DNA of 64,000 nucleotides from Agriotes lineatus (GCA_940337035.1 OW679197.1:63075903-63139902), one strand, 5' to 3'. Positions 1-12,700 are shown, counted from the stretch's first letter. Numbers and translations: made by a program. Notes: a model not told the origin generated them from the letters alone.

Positions 1-3000
1 ATGAAACATGACATTTATAATTATTCAGACTACCAGTGGAAATAAAATATTCAAGTTTGGAGATTTGAATGCGTGTAATGTGTAGAAACACTAATTTTTA
101 ATGGTTTTTGGAAATCCAGAATTCTTTAAAGAAGATAGCTAGGCCATAGCTGATAATAAAATTTTATTCTTAATATTCAAGCTAATGGATTTGTTCTAAT
201 TTTTATTTTATTTAATAAATCTTGAAAAATTCATAGTGTTTTTTCGAAGTGTTTTGACCTGTGCAGAGTTTATCTTGCAGATAAGGATCAAGGTTGTCTA
301 ATCTTTTAGGCTGTATTTAGTGAGAGAAATATGCACCCAAAGTTTGTCGGTCGAATTCGTATACACCCTGTATATTCGGGTCTGAATGTTTTGATTTATA
401 GAGGTCATAATATCAAATCCTTTTCAAAATATTAGTTTTTTACGTAATTATGGTACCATATTCATCTTTTAATTGGCATAGCTCTTTTTTCCCGGAATTA
501 AACTCTGCGTAGTACATTTATACATCTGTTTACTGTCAGTGCAGCTTCCGCCCGCATTGTCTTTTTGACATCGTTGATGATTTTTCAAACAGTTTTATAT
601 ATTTCTGTAAACTGTATTGAATTTCGTTTGCATTTACTCATCTCTTTCCCAACTTTTTTTTTGCTTTATCACTTATTCTTTCTTTCCTATTTTTCTTTGC
701 GTATATAATAGTTCTAGTATTTTTTTATTTATATTGTATTTTTTCTGCTAATATGTTTGTGTAACGTTGATTTATAGATTGCTTCAGATTGATCTCATTT
801 TTTTTAAAATCATATTTAGCCTTTCAATATTCTTGTTTGTCACTTATTACTAGAAAATGGATTTTATACAAATGCATATTCTATAATTTATGCATACCTT
901 ACGATACGATTAAAGATGTGCACGATTGAAAACTTTTACAGTTAATTGACACTTGTTAATTATATAATGCATATTTTGCATATATAAGCATATTTTAGCA
1001 GTTGCGTGCTTATTATGCCATAAATCTATACATTTTTTCCAAAAATTGCCTAATGTGAAAGTAGTATTTGGTGACAATCTTTGAAAACAAGTAAATATTT
1101 TTTTCTTAGAAACGACCAAAATGTGTGTAATAAATTACATACAAGTGGCAAGTTTTTCAACACGATTTCCCTAGCGCAATTTTAAATACGCGGATAACTC
1201 TTTACGAACTTTTGGCATTAATTAACAATTTTGAGAATTCGTGCATAAGTGACAAAGATATTTATAGTAAGAACTTTAAAAACATTCAGTAATGAAAAGA
1301 AACCCGGGTTATACTATCTTTAATAATATAAGCCACGTCTTGAACGGCTAATTTGTTGAGGACATTGATGTAGCTCCTAATGTTATTGCAAAATTTGTAA
1401 ATGCTTCTTGTACATTTGTAGACGTTGAACGATCAATTTCAATATTTAAGTACTGAATTTTTTTCGACATAAGTTTTTTCTTAAAAATTACTCGGAAGAT
1501 GTCTTTATGACGATAACTAATTTAGGATTTTTGTGTGTATTGCCTATGTTTTTTTGTTCTTGAAGTAATTATTTAATTCTAATGTATTCTCCCTTTTTTA
1601 AATTTGATAGGTTTATGATTAATCGACCATTAATTAAAACGTCTTTAAGTTCCGAATAAAGTAAATGATATGGCATATACACATGTATTTTTTAAATTTT
1701 TTGTATATTTTTGCAAAATAGGGTGCATATGTATGCGCATATTTTGTTAATAATGGGCTGTACTTTTTTACTTATTATTATTTTTGCTATGCTAAATTGT
1801 TTAGGTGCGCTAATATCATGAACTATTGGTTTATTCGTCGACAGAATATAGTTTATTTTCATTTCTGAACGTTCAGTTAGAACTAATTCAATTCTATCGT
1901 ATTTTACCTTTTTTTGTATGTTAGTCCTACAAAAAAATGCTGCAAAATAAAACAGATTGTTGCATTATTACTTTAAGTTGATACTTCGTATGTGCATTAA
2001 ATCTATTCAAATCTTAATGGTTCATTCTGGAGTTAAAATGTAATTCTGTAATATTTAATATATCGGAAGAGCTTATTATTTTCGATTGTTATAACATAAT
2101 GCAGTAGCTATCTTCAATTCAAATAAAACTTTCCACAATTTTCACATTATCCGTAAACAGTCTAGGAATTTTAAAATAAGATATCATTAGAAATAATAAC
2201 TTTTATATACAGTTTTCATTGTTCTAAAGTGTAGTTTGACATGCTGTTCAGTCATTATAACATACCAACACAGTGTTTGCGGTAAACAATGGTTGAACAC
2301 TTTTACCGCATAGCAGCAACTTATTTTTATTATTGTGCTTAACCTTGTCGAGATTGCGTTAGAAAAATGACCAGATAATTCCTGTATTGTAGTATCATGT
2401 AGAGCAGAAATTATGGTTGCTGCAATATCTAATAAGCAGTGTTTTTGTAGTTCTATAAAACAACTTTCAGTACTTGAGATTGCAGCTACATAAAAATTTG
2501 TGCAGTAGTCATATATAAGAATTACCCAATATTTTAGGTAGTTGGCTATCAGTAGAAAACGTTGTTAAGCTTCTTGTAGTTTATTATTGAAATTTTTGTA
2601 AAATGTCTGCAAAAACATTTCTAAATGAGGAAGGCTAACCCCATTTCGAGTAATCAAAATGTTCGGTTAATGAAGGTTTTAGAGTATTGATAAATGGGGA
2701 TAAGATCTTCTTTTATGGATAAGTTAACATTAGATTCTTTGACAGTATTTGCAAAATATCTTTTATAAACAATAATAATGAGTTATTTAGCAATATATTT
2801 CTGTATTAATTAGAAGCTAAGGTTAAAATGTTAATAGGTTTGAGTTTTGAAATCTAAGGAATTTGTTTCGCCAATCGTTTTGTGTTTTACAGATTAGCAT
2901 AAATATAGAAATTGCCATTAATGTATATGGCATTGAATATAGCGAATAATAAATCACTATTACTATCTTTAAGTTTCCATCTTCATTTCGTAATTTAAAT

Positions 3001-4249
3001 ATTCAGATAAAGAACCGGAAGCAACTTTCATATGATTTCAAGTACACATGAGGAGCTTCACCGAATCTGTAAAAGGGGCTTCAGAAGACAATGGCTGCAA
3101 TTAAGTTCTTGCCAATGCCCGTTTGTGTTACATAAATTGCTTTAGACAATACTGGTGCATATAAACACCTATATGATGAGACAGCCAGCAGTTACTCGTG
3201 GCCCAAATAACACTTTTGCTTGCTCAACACCAACCACTGAAGATGTGCGTTTCCCAATTGCTTTTTGTATTTAAATCGCCTCTTTATTATATTATTCCGA
3301 TCCACCTAATTCAATTCCGTGTGTTGTTTGCTCCAACTTTCATCAACGCATTGTTCGAATAGAGATGTGGGAACTAAGCTATAAATTGCGGAGATTTTTA
3401 TTATTTTTTGAAAAGCCTGCATTGCCTTGAAATAAGAAAGTTGTCGTAAGTCTTGATGTATTCAAGAATGTATAAATTGGAATGGTAGCTTGTTTCATAA
3501 CAAATCCGCAATTGCTCGCAATGTTTAATTGCGTACAGCAGGCACGTTATGCTATTTATGAACGCGTGGATTTGCATACATCTTTAGACCAGGTGCTAAA
3601 ATGATTATGTCGTTAATAAGAACATTCCCGCTATGACACCAAGTCAATGAACTGATGGCGGGTCAATAGGCAAGTTTTTACGATTTGTAGCTCAAAGTAT
3701 GCCGTTGCTAATTAACGACAAGCTGCGGTTGAATCATTTAACAAATTACTCAACAGTCGATATTGAATTTTCTGCGTGACACCATTTTTTGGGCTTGCGC
3801 CAGACACTGTTATAGTTTTAAACAAGCTACTCATTTTAGCCTGAATACGTCAAGAAGTTATGAACGCACCAAGTAGACATATTTCAGTGCATATTACAAC
3901 CTATTGTTAGAAGAGAAATCGTTAGCATTTTTAAAATATTTGCTGTGTTAACAGTATTACTAATACCCAGGTTCTTCTTTTAATGATGCAGAAGAAAGAG
4001 AAAGTATGCGGACAATAAATGGTCAAACAGTTTTGCGGAGAAAGTCAATAGCTACAAATAACACACGGTCATACCAAATTAAGCCACAATTCGACCACCT
4101 TTATTAGTATATAATCATACGTTTGCTAATAATTGAAACCACTGCAAGAGTTAACTTTTAAAATTTACCGCTCATTAACTGTGACCTAGACACAAATAAC
4201 TGTCGATGAGTTGAGACACAATAAACTAATCGCCTGCGTTTCTTTCCAG
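1..4249. other. AT-rich non-coding sequence upstream of the first gene
   Basis: I see no convincing exon, RNA gene or complete mobile element here. The stretch is AT-rich with short A/T runs. Because the next exon opens with a splice acceptor (AG at 4248-4249), at least the right part must be intron, and the missing ATG exon of that gene may lie in this stretch or to the left of the window. A short motif resembling the CAGGGTGT-type ends of other repeats in the window occurs around 357-375. Confidence 0.5.
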
Positions 4250-6717
4250 GTGCTTCGTGCTTGCGTATTGTTGTTAAGCGCAACTTTGCATCTAACATTC
4301 TGCCATCCGGCTGATAATCCAACAAAGTTACCTAGAGTGAACATCTCGAATCCATACGAAATCAATAATTTGAACTACTATAATGGAGACGTTGATTCTG
4401 ACCAGGGCGACTCTAAGCTCTTTCGAAGAACTGTTAGCAATTTCGAAAAATCCGTTAATTACATCGACAAGACTGTTAAGGAAGTCGAAGCTCTCATAAA
4501 TGCCAACTCATCTTTGCCTAGGCTGACCAGAGGCGAAATTCTAGAAATAATTGAAAACATCACTCAAAGCGACTTGGATATGGCTGAAAAAAGCACAAAT
4601 AAAACTCGCGACCAGAAGGCAATCATGTTGGTCATGCCCTATACTCCTCAAAACACAGATGAAGACAAAATGCAGGAACTTTTCACAAAGAAGCCTGTCA
4701 CAAGAATAGTGGGAGAAGCACCTAAACCAAGTGAAATTGAAGTAAAACCTACGAACAAAAGGAGGAGGCGCCCTTTACCTCAAATGCCTGAAGGCGCATT
4801 TTATGGGGAAGTATTTTCGGAACCTCTACCTGATAGAACTACTGAGAAGACACCACCAAAGAAATCAGAAAAGAAGTCCACCAATGATGGAGATAAAGGT
4901 GCACAAAAACCTTTGGTGCAGAAACAAAGGCCTCCAGTTTTTACTCAAAAGCCGCTCATTACCACCCCATCTACCACTCAAAAGCCCAAAATTAGTTTTA
5001 GTAATAAACCAGAAATCATCACGCTTAAGCCATTTTCAGAAGAACCTTCAACTGCAAGGTCAAGACGTCGAAGGGTTAGTACCACTCCAAAACCTCAGCA
5101 AGAAATTTCAACTCAAATATCTATAAATACCAACACTAATGTTTCTGTTCGTCGGAGACGTCCTACAAAAACACCTCAACGCCATCCCAATCATAAATAT
5201 GAAGAACCGGCGTCGACCTTGTCAAAGCAAGGTTTGAAAGTAATTGATTCTCCAAATCTAAACCTTAATGGAAATCAACATTTTACTACTAAATTACCAG
5301 AATCCACAACAAAAAAACTTGAAGCTTTTACATTTCCAACTTTATTCCCAATAAAACCGTCAAAACCTCGCCGTTTTACTACAGCCAAACCGGCTATTAG
5401 CAACGTTCATTTGCCAGATGATTTAAAATCCACGTTGGAGGATTTAGACCTGGGCGACTCCGTACCTAAGATGCCTTCTCCATTTGCTGTTCATCATGAT
5501 ACCGAACTGGACAACTTGCCGACCCCGCCTCCGTTAAAAGATAATGTCAAAGACATTTTGGTTTCGATTGGAGTGTTTCCTTCTACCACAACTACGACGT
5601 CTATGCCAGATATTTCAAACGTGGCCGATACTCTAACTCCAGATATGAAAGAGCTCTTGATGAGTTTTGGATTATTACCAGACCCTAACGCCAAGCCAAT
5701 GAAAACTAAAGATCAGGCAGTGGCTGGTGATACAAGTGCAGACGTCAATGCTAATTCTTACTTGCAGTTTAAGCCTTTGCCAGATAGTGGACCAGCTAGA
5801 GACGAAATGGAAGAGCTTTTGGGGCGTTTTGGCCTGGGAAGAAATGCAAAAAATACTCGCAGCCAAAAGCTTTAATCCAGAAGAAGCCTGAGAAGGTTTT
5901 GACAGAAGTTCCAAGTATTGAGGAAGGAATGGTTCCTGATTCCATGATAGGTGTCTTGAGCGACTTAGGTTTAACAAATCGGCATGGTAAGAAGATTCGC
6001 AACGAAGGCGCACAGAAAAATTCGAACAAGCAGAATGACAGTTCAGAAAAGACCAAGGAAAAGCAACATGTATTTAATCCAATGGAACCGCAGTATGCCA
6101 CAAACGAAGAATTGGAGAAACTAGGTCAGTTGCTCGATATAATCAAGCAATTAGAAAAATTGAATAGAACTGTAACGGAATCAGATTTAAGTAAAATGGA
6201 TTTAAAGAATATAAAGGATCTAATGGGAACTTTCAATAAAGAAGAGTTCAGTTCCCTCGATGAGCAAGAATGGGCTCCCGATCCTATAAATTATGATTAT
6301 GGTTTAACTAAAAACGAGGTTAAGCGACAGGAAAGTTCCACTCCTAAGGTGTCGGTTGCATTTAACGCAGTTGTAGTATCGTCCCCTAATACGCCTTTAC
6401 TAACCGACTCTACTACTGTTCTTTCCACCACTGCTTCCTCAACGACAGCCGCACCCTCAACGACTACCACCGAAGAACCAAGAACCCCAAATATAAAAGA
6501 TTTGGAGGATTCTTTTGGAGGGTCTTCTGACGGAGAACCTTTAGCTACATTACCACCTCCTGCACCACCAACGCAGGCACCAAATACAGGATTTTATTAT
6601 TTATTAGATTGGAATACTTTCCTAGATATTGATGACCAGAAAGGAAAAAGGGTTAATTTGAAGTTCCAACCTAAAGTAGGCGATCCGCAAAAGTTTATTT
6701 CCGTTACAGTGCCTTAG
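4250..6717 (+). CDS. Secreted Pro/Thr-rich extracellular protein, main exon, with one frame break
   Basis: The exon starts after a pyrimidine-rich acceptor ending at 4249 and enters in phase 0. Its first residues are the hydrophobic part of a signal peptide (VLRACVLLLSATLHLTFC), so the ATG lies in an upstream exon not identified here. The body has NxS/T sites, dibasic clusters (RRRR), a Lys/Pro/Thr-rich linker with TTxKP motifs, and a repeated motif of the form LL-x-x-FGL or VLxDLGL near residues 455-590. Reading in frame stops at 5873-5875. The protein clearly resumes in the -1 frame from about 5872 and runs to TAG at 6715-6717, ending in a conserved-looking FYYLLDWNTFLDI block. One missing base, perhaps in the A-run at 5848-5853, would explain the break. 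I do not recognise the family. It is probably a cuticle, matrix or mucin-like insect protein. The small secreted gene follows about 400 bp downstream on the same strand. Confidence 0.75.
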
Positions 6718-7113
6718 TTATAATAGAATTTGGGCGGTGCATGTGTTTTTGGGTTTTAATTTATTGGAGATATTGTAACTGTAATTCGTGCCAAGAGTAC
6801 AAAAGACGTGACAGCATACTGGATTGCTTTTGTAAATAATTATTAAGATTTTAAATTAACATTAGATTAGTAAAATGCGTGTACAATTTACTAGTAGTTT
6901 AGTGCGAGTTTATAAACTAATTGCACGCTGTGTAAATATTTAGTTTTGTACGGTATTATTTATTATTTATAATTAAACTGACTTTAAGGTGCAACACACT
7001 TTTATTTCGTTTACCTGCCCGTTCTACAAAAAATTCTGGTGATGTGCAACAGTTGAGGCCTATTCGCAGAGTAAGTTTTAAGACGACAGACGTCTCACTC
7101 GTGTTTTACAGAA

Positions 7114-7764
7114 ATGTCGAAAGTAGCCCATCTCACGTTCTGCTACTTATGTGTAATTGTTGCATGTACCAAGTTTGTGTCTTGTGGCGGTGACGATACC
7201 ATCTGGCATTCCTATCAGTTTGGCACAGGTCATGGAAATCGAGAAGGTCAGTGCTTTGTCTTATAGAATTTAACGTGGTTTTAACCATGCCTTTGTAGAG
7301 CTTATCATAACCGACGTGGTATCAGATGAGAACTTTAACTTCGGAAAGGATGTCATCTGCTGGAAGACCATATCAGCAGGAAGTAGAAATTACGCCGTTG
7401 GGTTAATGGCGACCGGTGTTACAACTGTAATTGCAGACCTTAGTCCTGATAAAAGACGTTTTGCAATAAGTGCCAACGTTACTGGTAATTGTTATTTTAC
7501 GCAACAAAGATTAAGACTGAAATTGTTAAAGGCTCTATTACGTAAAACATTTCGAAGAAAGTCACTATTTTTTATGCCTATGTGATGTGTAAAATGAAAC
7601 TTTTAATGAAGAACAAATTGGAATGTCTTTATATAAAGACTGTTATTAAAAATGTCAGTTCCGGTGATGTCGGGCCTGGCATGTTTGGATTTATGCAATG
7701 AATCGTCATTTAATTTTATGTTTCTGGCTGATTATTTGTTTTTGCAGATATATTAATAGTTTGA
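7114..7764 (+). CDS. Small secreted protein, three exons, 111 residues
   Basis: Exon 1 (7114-7246) starts at ATG with a signal peptide (MSKVAHLTFCYLCVIVACTK, then FVSC). A 52-bp intron (GTCAGT to TTTGTAG) leads to exon 2 (7299-7484), which reads LIITDVVSDENFNFGKDVI and onward to ISANVT. Exon 2 can also read through to a stop at 7583-7585. However, a GTAATT donor at 7485 and a TTTTTGCAG acceptor at 7746-7747 allow a 17-nt last exon (7748-7764) encoding the end D-I-L-I-V and TGA. The three exons add to 336 nt, exactly 112 codons. The size and layout resemble small insect secreted proteins of the MBF2/'probable salivary secreted peptide' kind, but I cannot confirm that. No enzyme motif is visible. 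Confidence 0.6.
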
Positions 7765-8859
7765 AAGTTATATAGGAAAGTGAATGTGGATTGGAACGAC
7801 ATGTAATCTATAATTAGATTGACAAAAACTGGCTCACCACATTTTTAAGGTTTTAATCAAGTTCCTAGGTAGATAAATAGAAACATGACATAGGCGCTTA
7901 TATAAAAATATGAAAACTATTCCTTTGATTACATAAAAATAATGGTATATTATTTAAAAGACATGTTAAGAGATAATAATTTCATGGTGGCATCAGATAT
8001 TACTTACGTTTCGCTTATTGTTAAATATATACTTTTTATAATCATGATATTATGTGACCAAAATGTTTCCTAGACATATACAGAGAAAATTCATAAACTG
8101 CAAACATGAATAAATAAGGGTAAATTTACGATTGTCTAAAAGATGCCAAGACCGATGGTCCGATGTTGAACACAGATGACGCATTCACCCATAGTGTAAT
8201 TTTTATATAGCTATTTATGTATGAAGTTGCTAAATGAAAGTGTTTTTCATACTAGACGTGAAGTTTGTCCTACGAGCGCTAGCGAATTGGGCAACACGTG
8301 GTGTGTGAAAAACACTAATTTTTCTACGTGTTGCATACAAGAGTTTCTGTAATTTTGAGTCATATTAATTTTTATAGTAAATCAATTTACTTAAATCTAC
8401 AAATTCTAAATTTTTATAGTAGCACTAGTGCCAATATGAAATCTCATATTACAACTAGTGCGAATATGTGCATCGTTTTGATGTTGAAAACGACAACAAA
8501 ATGTCATTATATTAGCTCAGAATTACATAAAATGAATTATTATATCACATGTAGGTTGCAAAAGATACTGTGATATTCTGTGATTACAGTATAAAGTTCA
8601 CAACCCATTTTGAAGAAATAAACAATATATTCTGAACAAATTAAATCATAGTAAAAAAGGTGTTAACAAAATAAGTTATTTTTAAATAAAACAACATTCA
8701 AAAAGTTAAAATTAGCTCGTGTTCAAAGAGCTCGTCTTAACAATTACCTCAGCGATCATAAAAACTTCACCGCACACTAATCAACATATTAGGGCTAATA
8801 CTCTTAAACGCCTCTTCTATTTTTAATCGCAGTATTTCCAAATTTTTAGCTATATTGTC
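7765..8859. other. Intergenic, no gene recognised
   Basis: AT-rich sequence downstream of the small secreted gene. Short open frames here have no codon character or recognisable motif, and no repeat shared with other parts of the window was noticed. Confidence 0.4.
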
Positions 8860-9800
8860 TTGAAAACCATGACTTTTCTATTTTATGTAGCCCCCTCCCT
8901 CCCATAAGAAAAAATCATTGGGAGAAAGATCTGGAAATCTAGCTGGCCACAAAATGGTTCTTTGTCCAGTCAAAAATCTATTTGAAAATGTATTGTTTAG
9001 ATATTCATGAACTAAAATACTGTTGTAACCGCAGTTCATTAAATTTTCCACCCATGATAGACCAATAAGTCAAATTGACGTTAGGGACCATTAGGGTGCC
9101 TTGATCTCAATTTGACGTATTTACCCTTTCCAGGGTACGGACAGATCGTTGTCCCCTTTCACTTTAAAGTACTTTAGAGTGAGAGGGGACAACGATTGGT
9201 CCGTACATTAATCGTTGCCCCCTCTCACTCTAAACGACTTTAGAGTGAGAGCGGAGAACGATCTGTTTGCACCCTGTTATAGGACAAATACGTCAAATTG
9301 ACATCAAGGCACCCTAATGGCGACCATGCACTGGAAATGTCGATTCATCAGCGAAAACGACTTTCCTCAGGAAGTTTTTGTCATTATTCACCATTTCTAA
9401 TACAGTTTCACAAAATTCCATGTATCTGAAATGGTCACCGGAAACTATTTCGTGTGTCTTTTGTAGTTTGTAGGATCGATAACCATTTTCTCGTAAAATA
9501 ATTCTAAAGATGGAAGCACCTTAATCTACTAATTCAAAATCTGTTTTAAGGAAATAATCTGGATGGTCATTGGCGGTAGTACAAACCGTAAGTTTCTTTA
9601 AATCCATGTTTTCGTTGAAAACACTAAGCTTTTGGGGAAAACATTGCAACGTTGACAATGATGGAGAAGGCCTATTTTCAGATGTGTTTATGAAATAATT
9701 TTGAATTTCCAGGAATTTTTGACCCTGACAATACCATTTTACCACTTGGACTTTTTCCGTTACTTAGTAGTTATCCATTTCAGGACAGAAATGATAGCAG
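8860..9800 (-). pseudogene. IS630/Tc1-mariner superfamily transposase remnant
   Basis: Reading the minus strand from right to left gives a degenerate DDE transposase. There is an N-terminal helix-turn-helix-like segment at about 9740-9640, then the first catalytic block VVFADESTFPVHG (about 9370-9330). The third catalytic block VHEYLNNTF...WPARFPDLSPNDFF lies at about 9015-8895. These match the DE-x-x-F and SPDLxPxDFFLW signatures of insect IS630-Tc1-mariner transposases. The coding sequence is broken by stops and by a MITE inserted between the two blocks (9089-9320). A dead copy. Confidence 0.65.
9089..9320. mobile_element. Foldback MITE, family 1
   Basis: The two ends are inverted copies beginning with TTAGGGTGCCTTGAT and continuing into TTTGACGTATTT. 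The interior is itself palindromic, with several alternating copies of GATCGTTGTCCCC-type and TCTCACTCTAAA-type blocks. No coding capacity. A truncated second copy lies at 60113-60190. The element interrupts the transposase remnant around it. Confidence 0.75.
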
Positions 9801-9984
9801 ATATCTGTTGTCAAAATAGGTTAGATCCTTGTTACTTCGTTATAATGCCTGTCCTGTTCGTAGTATACCAGATGAGTTTTTTAAAGCGTTACAAGGCGAT
9901 ATCTCGAAAACAGTTTAAAATATTTTCATGAAATTTTGGTGAGGTAATAGGTGGATGGGGGAAAAATCAAAAGAGCACGGTAAC

Positions 9985-10200
9985 TCAACATTCTAACCAC
10001 GCCAGAGGCGAAACTCTTTGCGAGGGAAGGGATAGAAGAGTACGGTAACTCAACGTGTGAACCACGACAGAGGCAAAACTCGACTGAGTTTTAATCTTAT
10101 CAGTTCTGTTTACTCCCAGAGTACGTTTCAAGTACTTCATTTCTATAGCTCGAATTCTGTTCTTTTGTCTTTCTGGTAATACCAAGTTTTTGACACCCTG
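9985..10200 (-). pseudogene. LINE reverse transcriptase C-terminal fragment
   Basis: The minus strand reads RIRAIEMKYLKRTLGV with NRTDKI soon after, a signature of the region after the RT domain in RTE-like non-LTR elements, followed by frame loss. Only this small piece remains, next to the foldback at 10229. Confidence 0.5.
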
Positions 10201-10228
10201 TATTGTCATATATAATGCAACTAGTAGT

Positions 10229-10910
10229 TCAAGAGCCAGCAACGGGTTTGCTTACAGTATTTTTAACAAGCGTGTAACTGTTATGGAAGGTCCCTTTGAG
10301 TATACTGAGAAGAAAACCCGAAGTCTGGCAATCCTGTGGTGGTGGTTTTGGCCCTCTTGCATCCATGAAGGATGGAAAAAAGTATAATAACAAGTCTGGC
10401 TCTTTGCTATGTTAAAGGTAATCATATCTTATGTAAGTAAAAAGATGGACAGACGCTTTCGCGGGTGGTAAGTTTGCTCCAGATTCACATAAAGGTGCAT
10501 AATAAACTTAACCATTTACTGTAAAATATCGAGAGATCCAAAAAAACTGATCTTCAGCGGGCTGTGGAAATTCAAACGTGCGAATAATAAGTTGGTGGCA
10601 CTGTAAGTCTGTCAAATTCGAGGTTACCAGGTTAGGTTTCCCGTCAGTTTTGACACAGACTGACGCAAAATCTAACCTGCTAACCTCGAATTTGACATAG
10701 ACTTACAGTTTTACCAACATATTATTCCTAGGTTTTGTGTCAGTTTTGACACATAATTTTTTTCCGCCCTTCAAGGACGCAAGGGGGCTAAAACCACCAC
10801 CGCAGGCTTGGCAGACTAAGGGTTTCCTTCTCAGTATATTCGAAGGAACCTTTCATAACAGTTACAGACTTGTTAAAAATACTGTAAGAAATCCGTTGCT
10901 GGCTCTTGGA
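10229..10910. mobile_element. Foldback element with about 155-bp inverted arms
   Basis: The left arm (10229-10384) begins TTCAAGAGCCAGCAACGG. The right arm (10752-10910) is its inverted copy and ends CCGTTGCTGGCTCTTGGA. The arms share blocks such as GTATACTGAGAAG and the segment around CCACCACC. There is no transposase frame between them. A palindromic MITE (10583-10727) sits in the middle, so this is a nested structure. Confidence 0.7.
10583..10727. mobile_element. Palindromic MITE family 2, copy A
   Basis: Nearly perfect hairpin. The left arm reads TTGGTGGCACTGTAAGTCT, then CAAATTCGAGGTTA, and the right arm is its inverse ending ACTTACAGTTTTACCAAC. The centre is GTCAGTTTTGACACAGACTGAC. The same hairpin recurs at 20648-20782, 34949-35198, 47823-47990, 50225-50343 and, as a half copy, 50651-50735. 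No coding capacity. Confidence 0.8.
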
Positions 10911-10917
10911 CTATAGT

Positions 10918-11040
10918 GGCTTCTTGATTATCAAATAATCGTTTCCGTTTACACGAAATATATTGCTTGGAAATATATAAAACAATATATAAACAATATA
11001 TCGAGTGTAAACAGAAATTATTTGATAATTAAGAAGACAG
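10918..11040. repeat. Hairpin of about 120 bp
   Basis: Inverted repeat whose arms read CTTCTTGATTATCAAATAAT on the left and the inverse, ATTATTTGATAATTAAGAAG, on the right, with an AT-rich ATATATTG/CAATATAT centre. It starts only a few bases after the foldback at 10229-10910. No match elsewhere in the window was noticed. Confidence 0.7.
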
Positions 11041-11879
11041 GAGTTTTATTCGGCTAGATTGTATCACGAGTCAATAAACAACATTTGAACAGTTTATTTC
11101 AAAATATTAAAAGTACAGCTAGTGTGGTTGCTATGACAATAGTACTTTCAGCAGATAACTCGATGTTTGTAAAGGTATTTGACTATCACTTATTAGTCAA
11201 GAATGTATATGATTATCACTGTTGCTGTACATTATCAAAAGTTAGTACCTGTACAACTATGCATTTTTACCGATTTTTATTGGTTGATGTTATACGGAGT
11301 GGTATAATTAGTATACTATCATTTTGGTTTTCCTCGAGATTTCTTTATGCGACAAGAATCATTTGTTGAAGGAAACAAACAATTCTCTTACCGATGTTAT
11401 TCTATTGTTGAGTTCGTCCTCTAAAGTACCCTTAACGAATTGGTTTGTTCGATATTGATTTCCAAATCAAGTTTTGTTGCGTCATCGGTTCTTACCTATA
11501 CGTTTCGATTTTATTTTCTTTCCGCGCTGTACTGGTACTGGTTGCATATAATACCGCCCAATTTTGTTTTCTTATCTTCGATAATGGTTCCTTTGTTGTG
11601 AATAACCGTTGTCCTACCCTAAGTTGATCTTTCGTGTTTCCATATAAACTTTTAATTGCCAAATTGACTATATTTTTATGTTGTTGAGAGCTTTTTCGTA
11701 CTTGTGAAGCATAAGTATAGATTTTTGATTTTTGCTGATGTTATTTATCGCAAGAAAAGGTGTTATTTTGTGTGCTGCATCCTTTGCTAAAACCACTTTG
11801 AGTGTCAATAAGGTTCTGCTGTATAATTATGCTTTTTTCTACAATTTACTTACATATTTTTCCTGCTATACACAGTAGT
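11041..11879. other. Intergenic, no gene recognised
   Basis: AT-rich sequence between the hairpin at 10918 and a LINE remnant. Its open frames are short and have no recognisable motif. Confidence 0.4.
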
Positions 11880-12700
11880 GATATGCCTCAGAAATCGTAA
11901 TCTCTCAAATTCCCTTTCTTAATTAACGGTTGTATTATCAAGGTACTACTTTTAGGTTCTAGCAGCTTGTCTAAATTTTCATCAATTAAACATTTTAACA
12001 TTCCTGAAGCCATTTCATCACAGCCAGGAGTTTTCCGTAACTTTAAAGCTCTTGTTTTCTTCATTAGTTCTTCCGCTGTTATGACGAACTCACCATTTAC
12101 AGTTTGGTGTTGTGCACTAGCTATATCGTGTAGAATTAAAAATTTTTTCAAAATATTCCTTTCTATTTTTCCATTATCTCACTTCCTAAACTCAGAATTT
12201 GGCCATCCTTATCCTTTAGTTGTCTCATAAGATTTTGCTTCTTGCTTCTAAAATGTTTATACACTGCAGAATAGTTTCACGTCGTTTTCTCTCAGTTTTT
12301 CGCCAGTTTTATTCCAGATTTCTCCTTTCGCTTTCAGTACTATTGCTGAATCTTTGTTCTTTCTGACTTCTAAAGCATATATTTTGTTTGTGTCCATTAA
12401 GGTGACATATTTTTATAGCTTTAAAGATTAATCAACACTGGTTTAAATATATCAATAAGAACGGTTTTCAACAGCTTCTGGTCGTGTTCTGCGATGCAAT
12501 AGCCCTTGCTACTCTATCTTTATATATTTTGTTAGTTTTTGTATATCATTCTGTTCACTGGTTTCAACTTTTCTTTGGTCTTCTCCTAATGCTTCTTTGT
12601 ACCGATTTTCTTTTCAAAATTATCTGTTAATGCTTCCTCTCACATTGTTCTATCTTTATTGTGTCTGTTATGTATGCGACTTTGTTTTAGATATCTCGTT
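11880..12700 (-). pseudogene. LINE remnant, linker and start of reverse transcriptase
   Basis: The minus strand around 12090-11960 reads FVITAEELMKKTRALKLRKT and then PGCDEMASGMLK. This matches the E-x-x-x-A-I-x-x-L-K-x-x-K-A-P-G-x-D pattern at the start of the RT domain in RTE-like LINEs. Further 5' (higher coordinates) the sequence resembles the linker between endonuclease and RT. Frames are broken and there is no catalytic YADD block. Confidence 0.5.

Noticed and set aside
910..1119. Minus-strand frame of 69 codons in the left flank
   Set aside because: AT-rich chance frame with no motif, start context or neighbouring exon.
5826..5880. A 55-bp intron explaining the frame break in the first gene
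   Set aside because: The phases do not match, and the skipped stretch encodes a copy of the repeated FGL motif, so it is coding.
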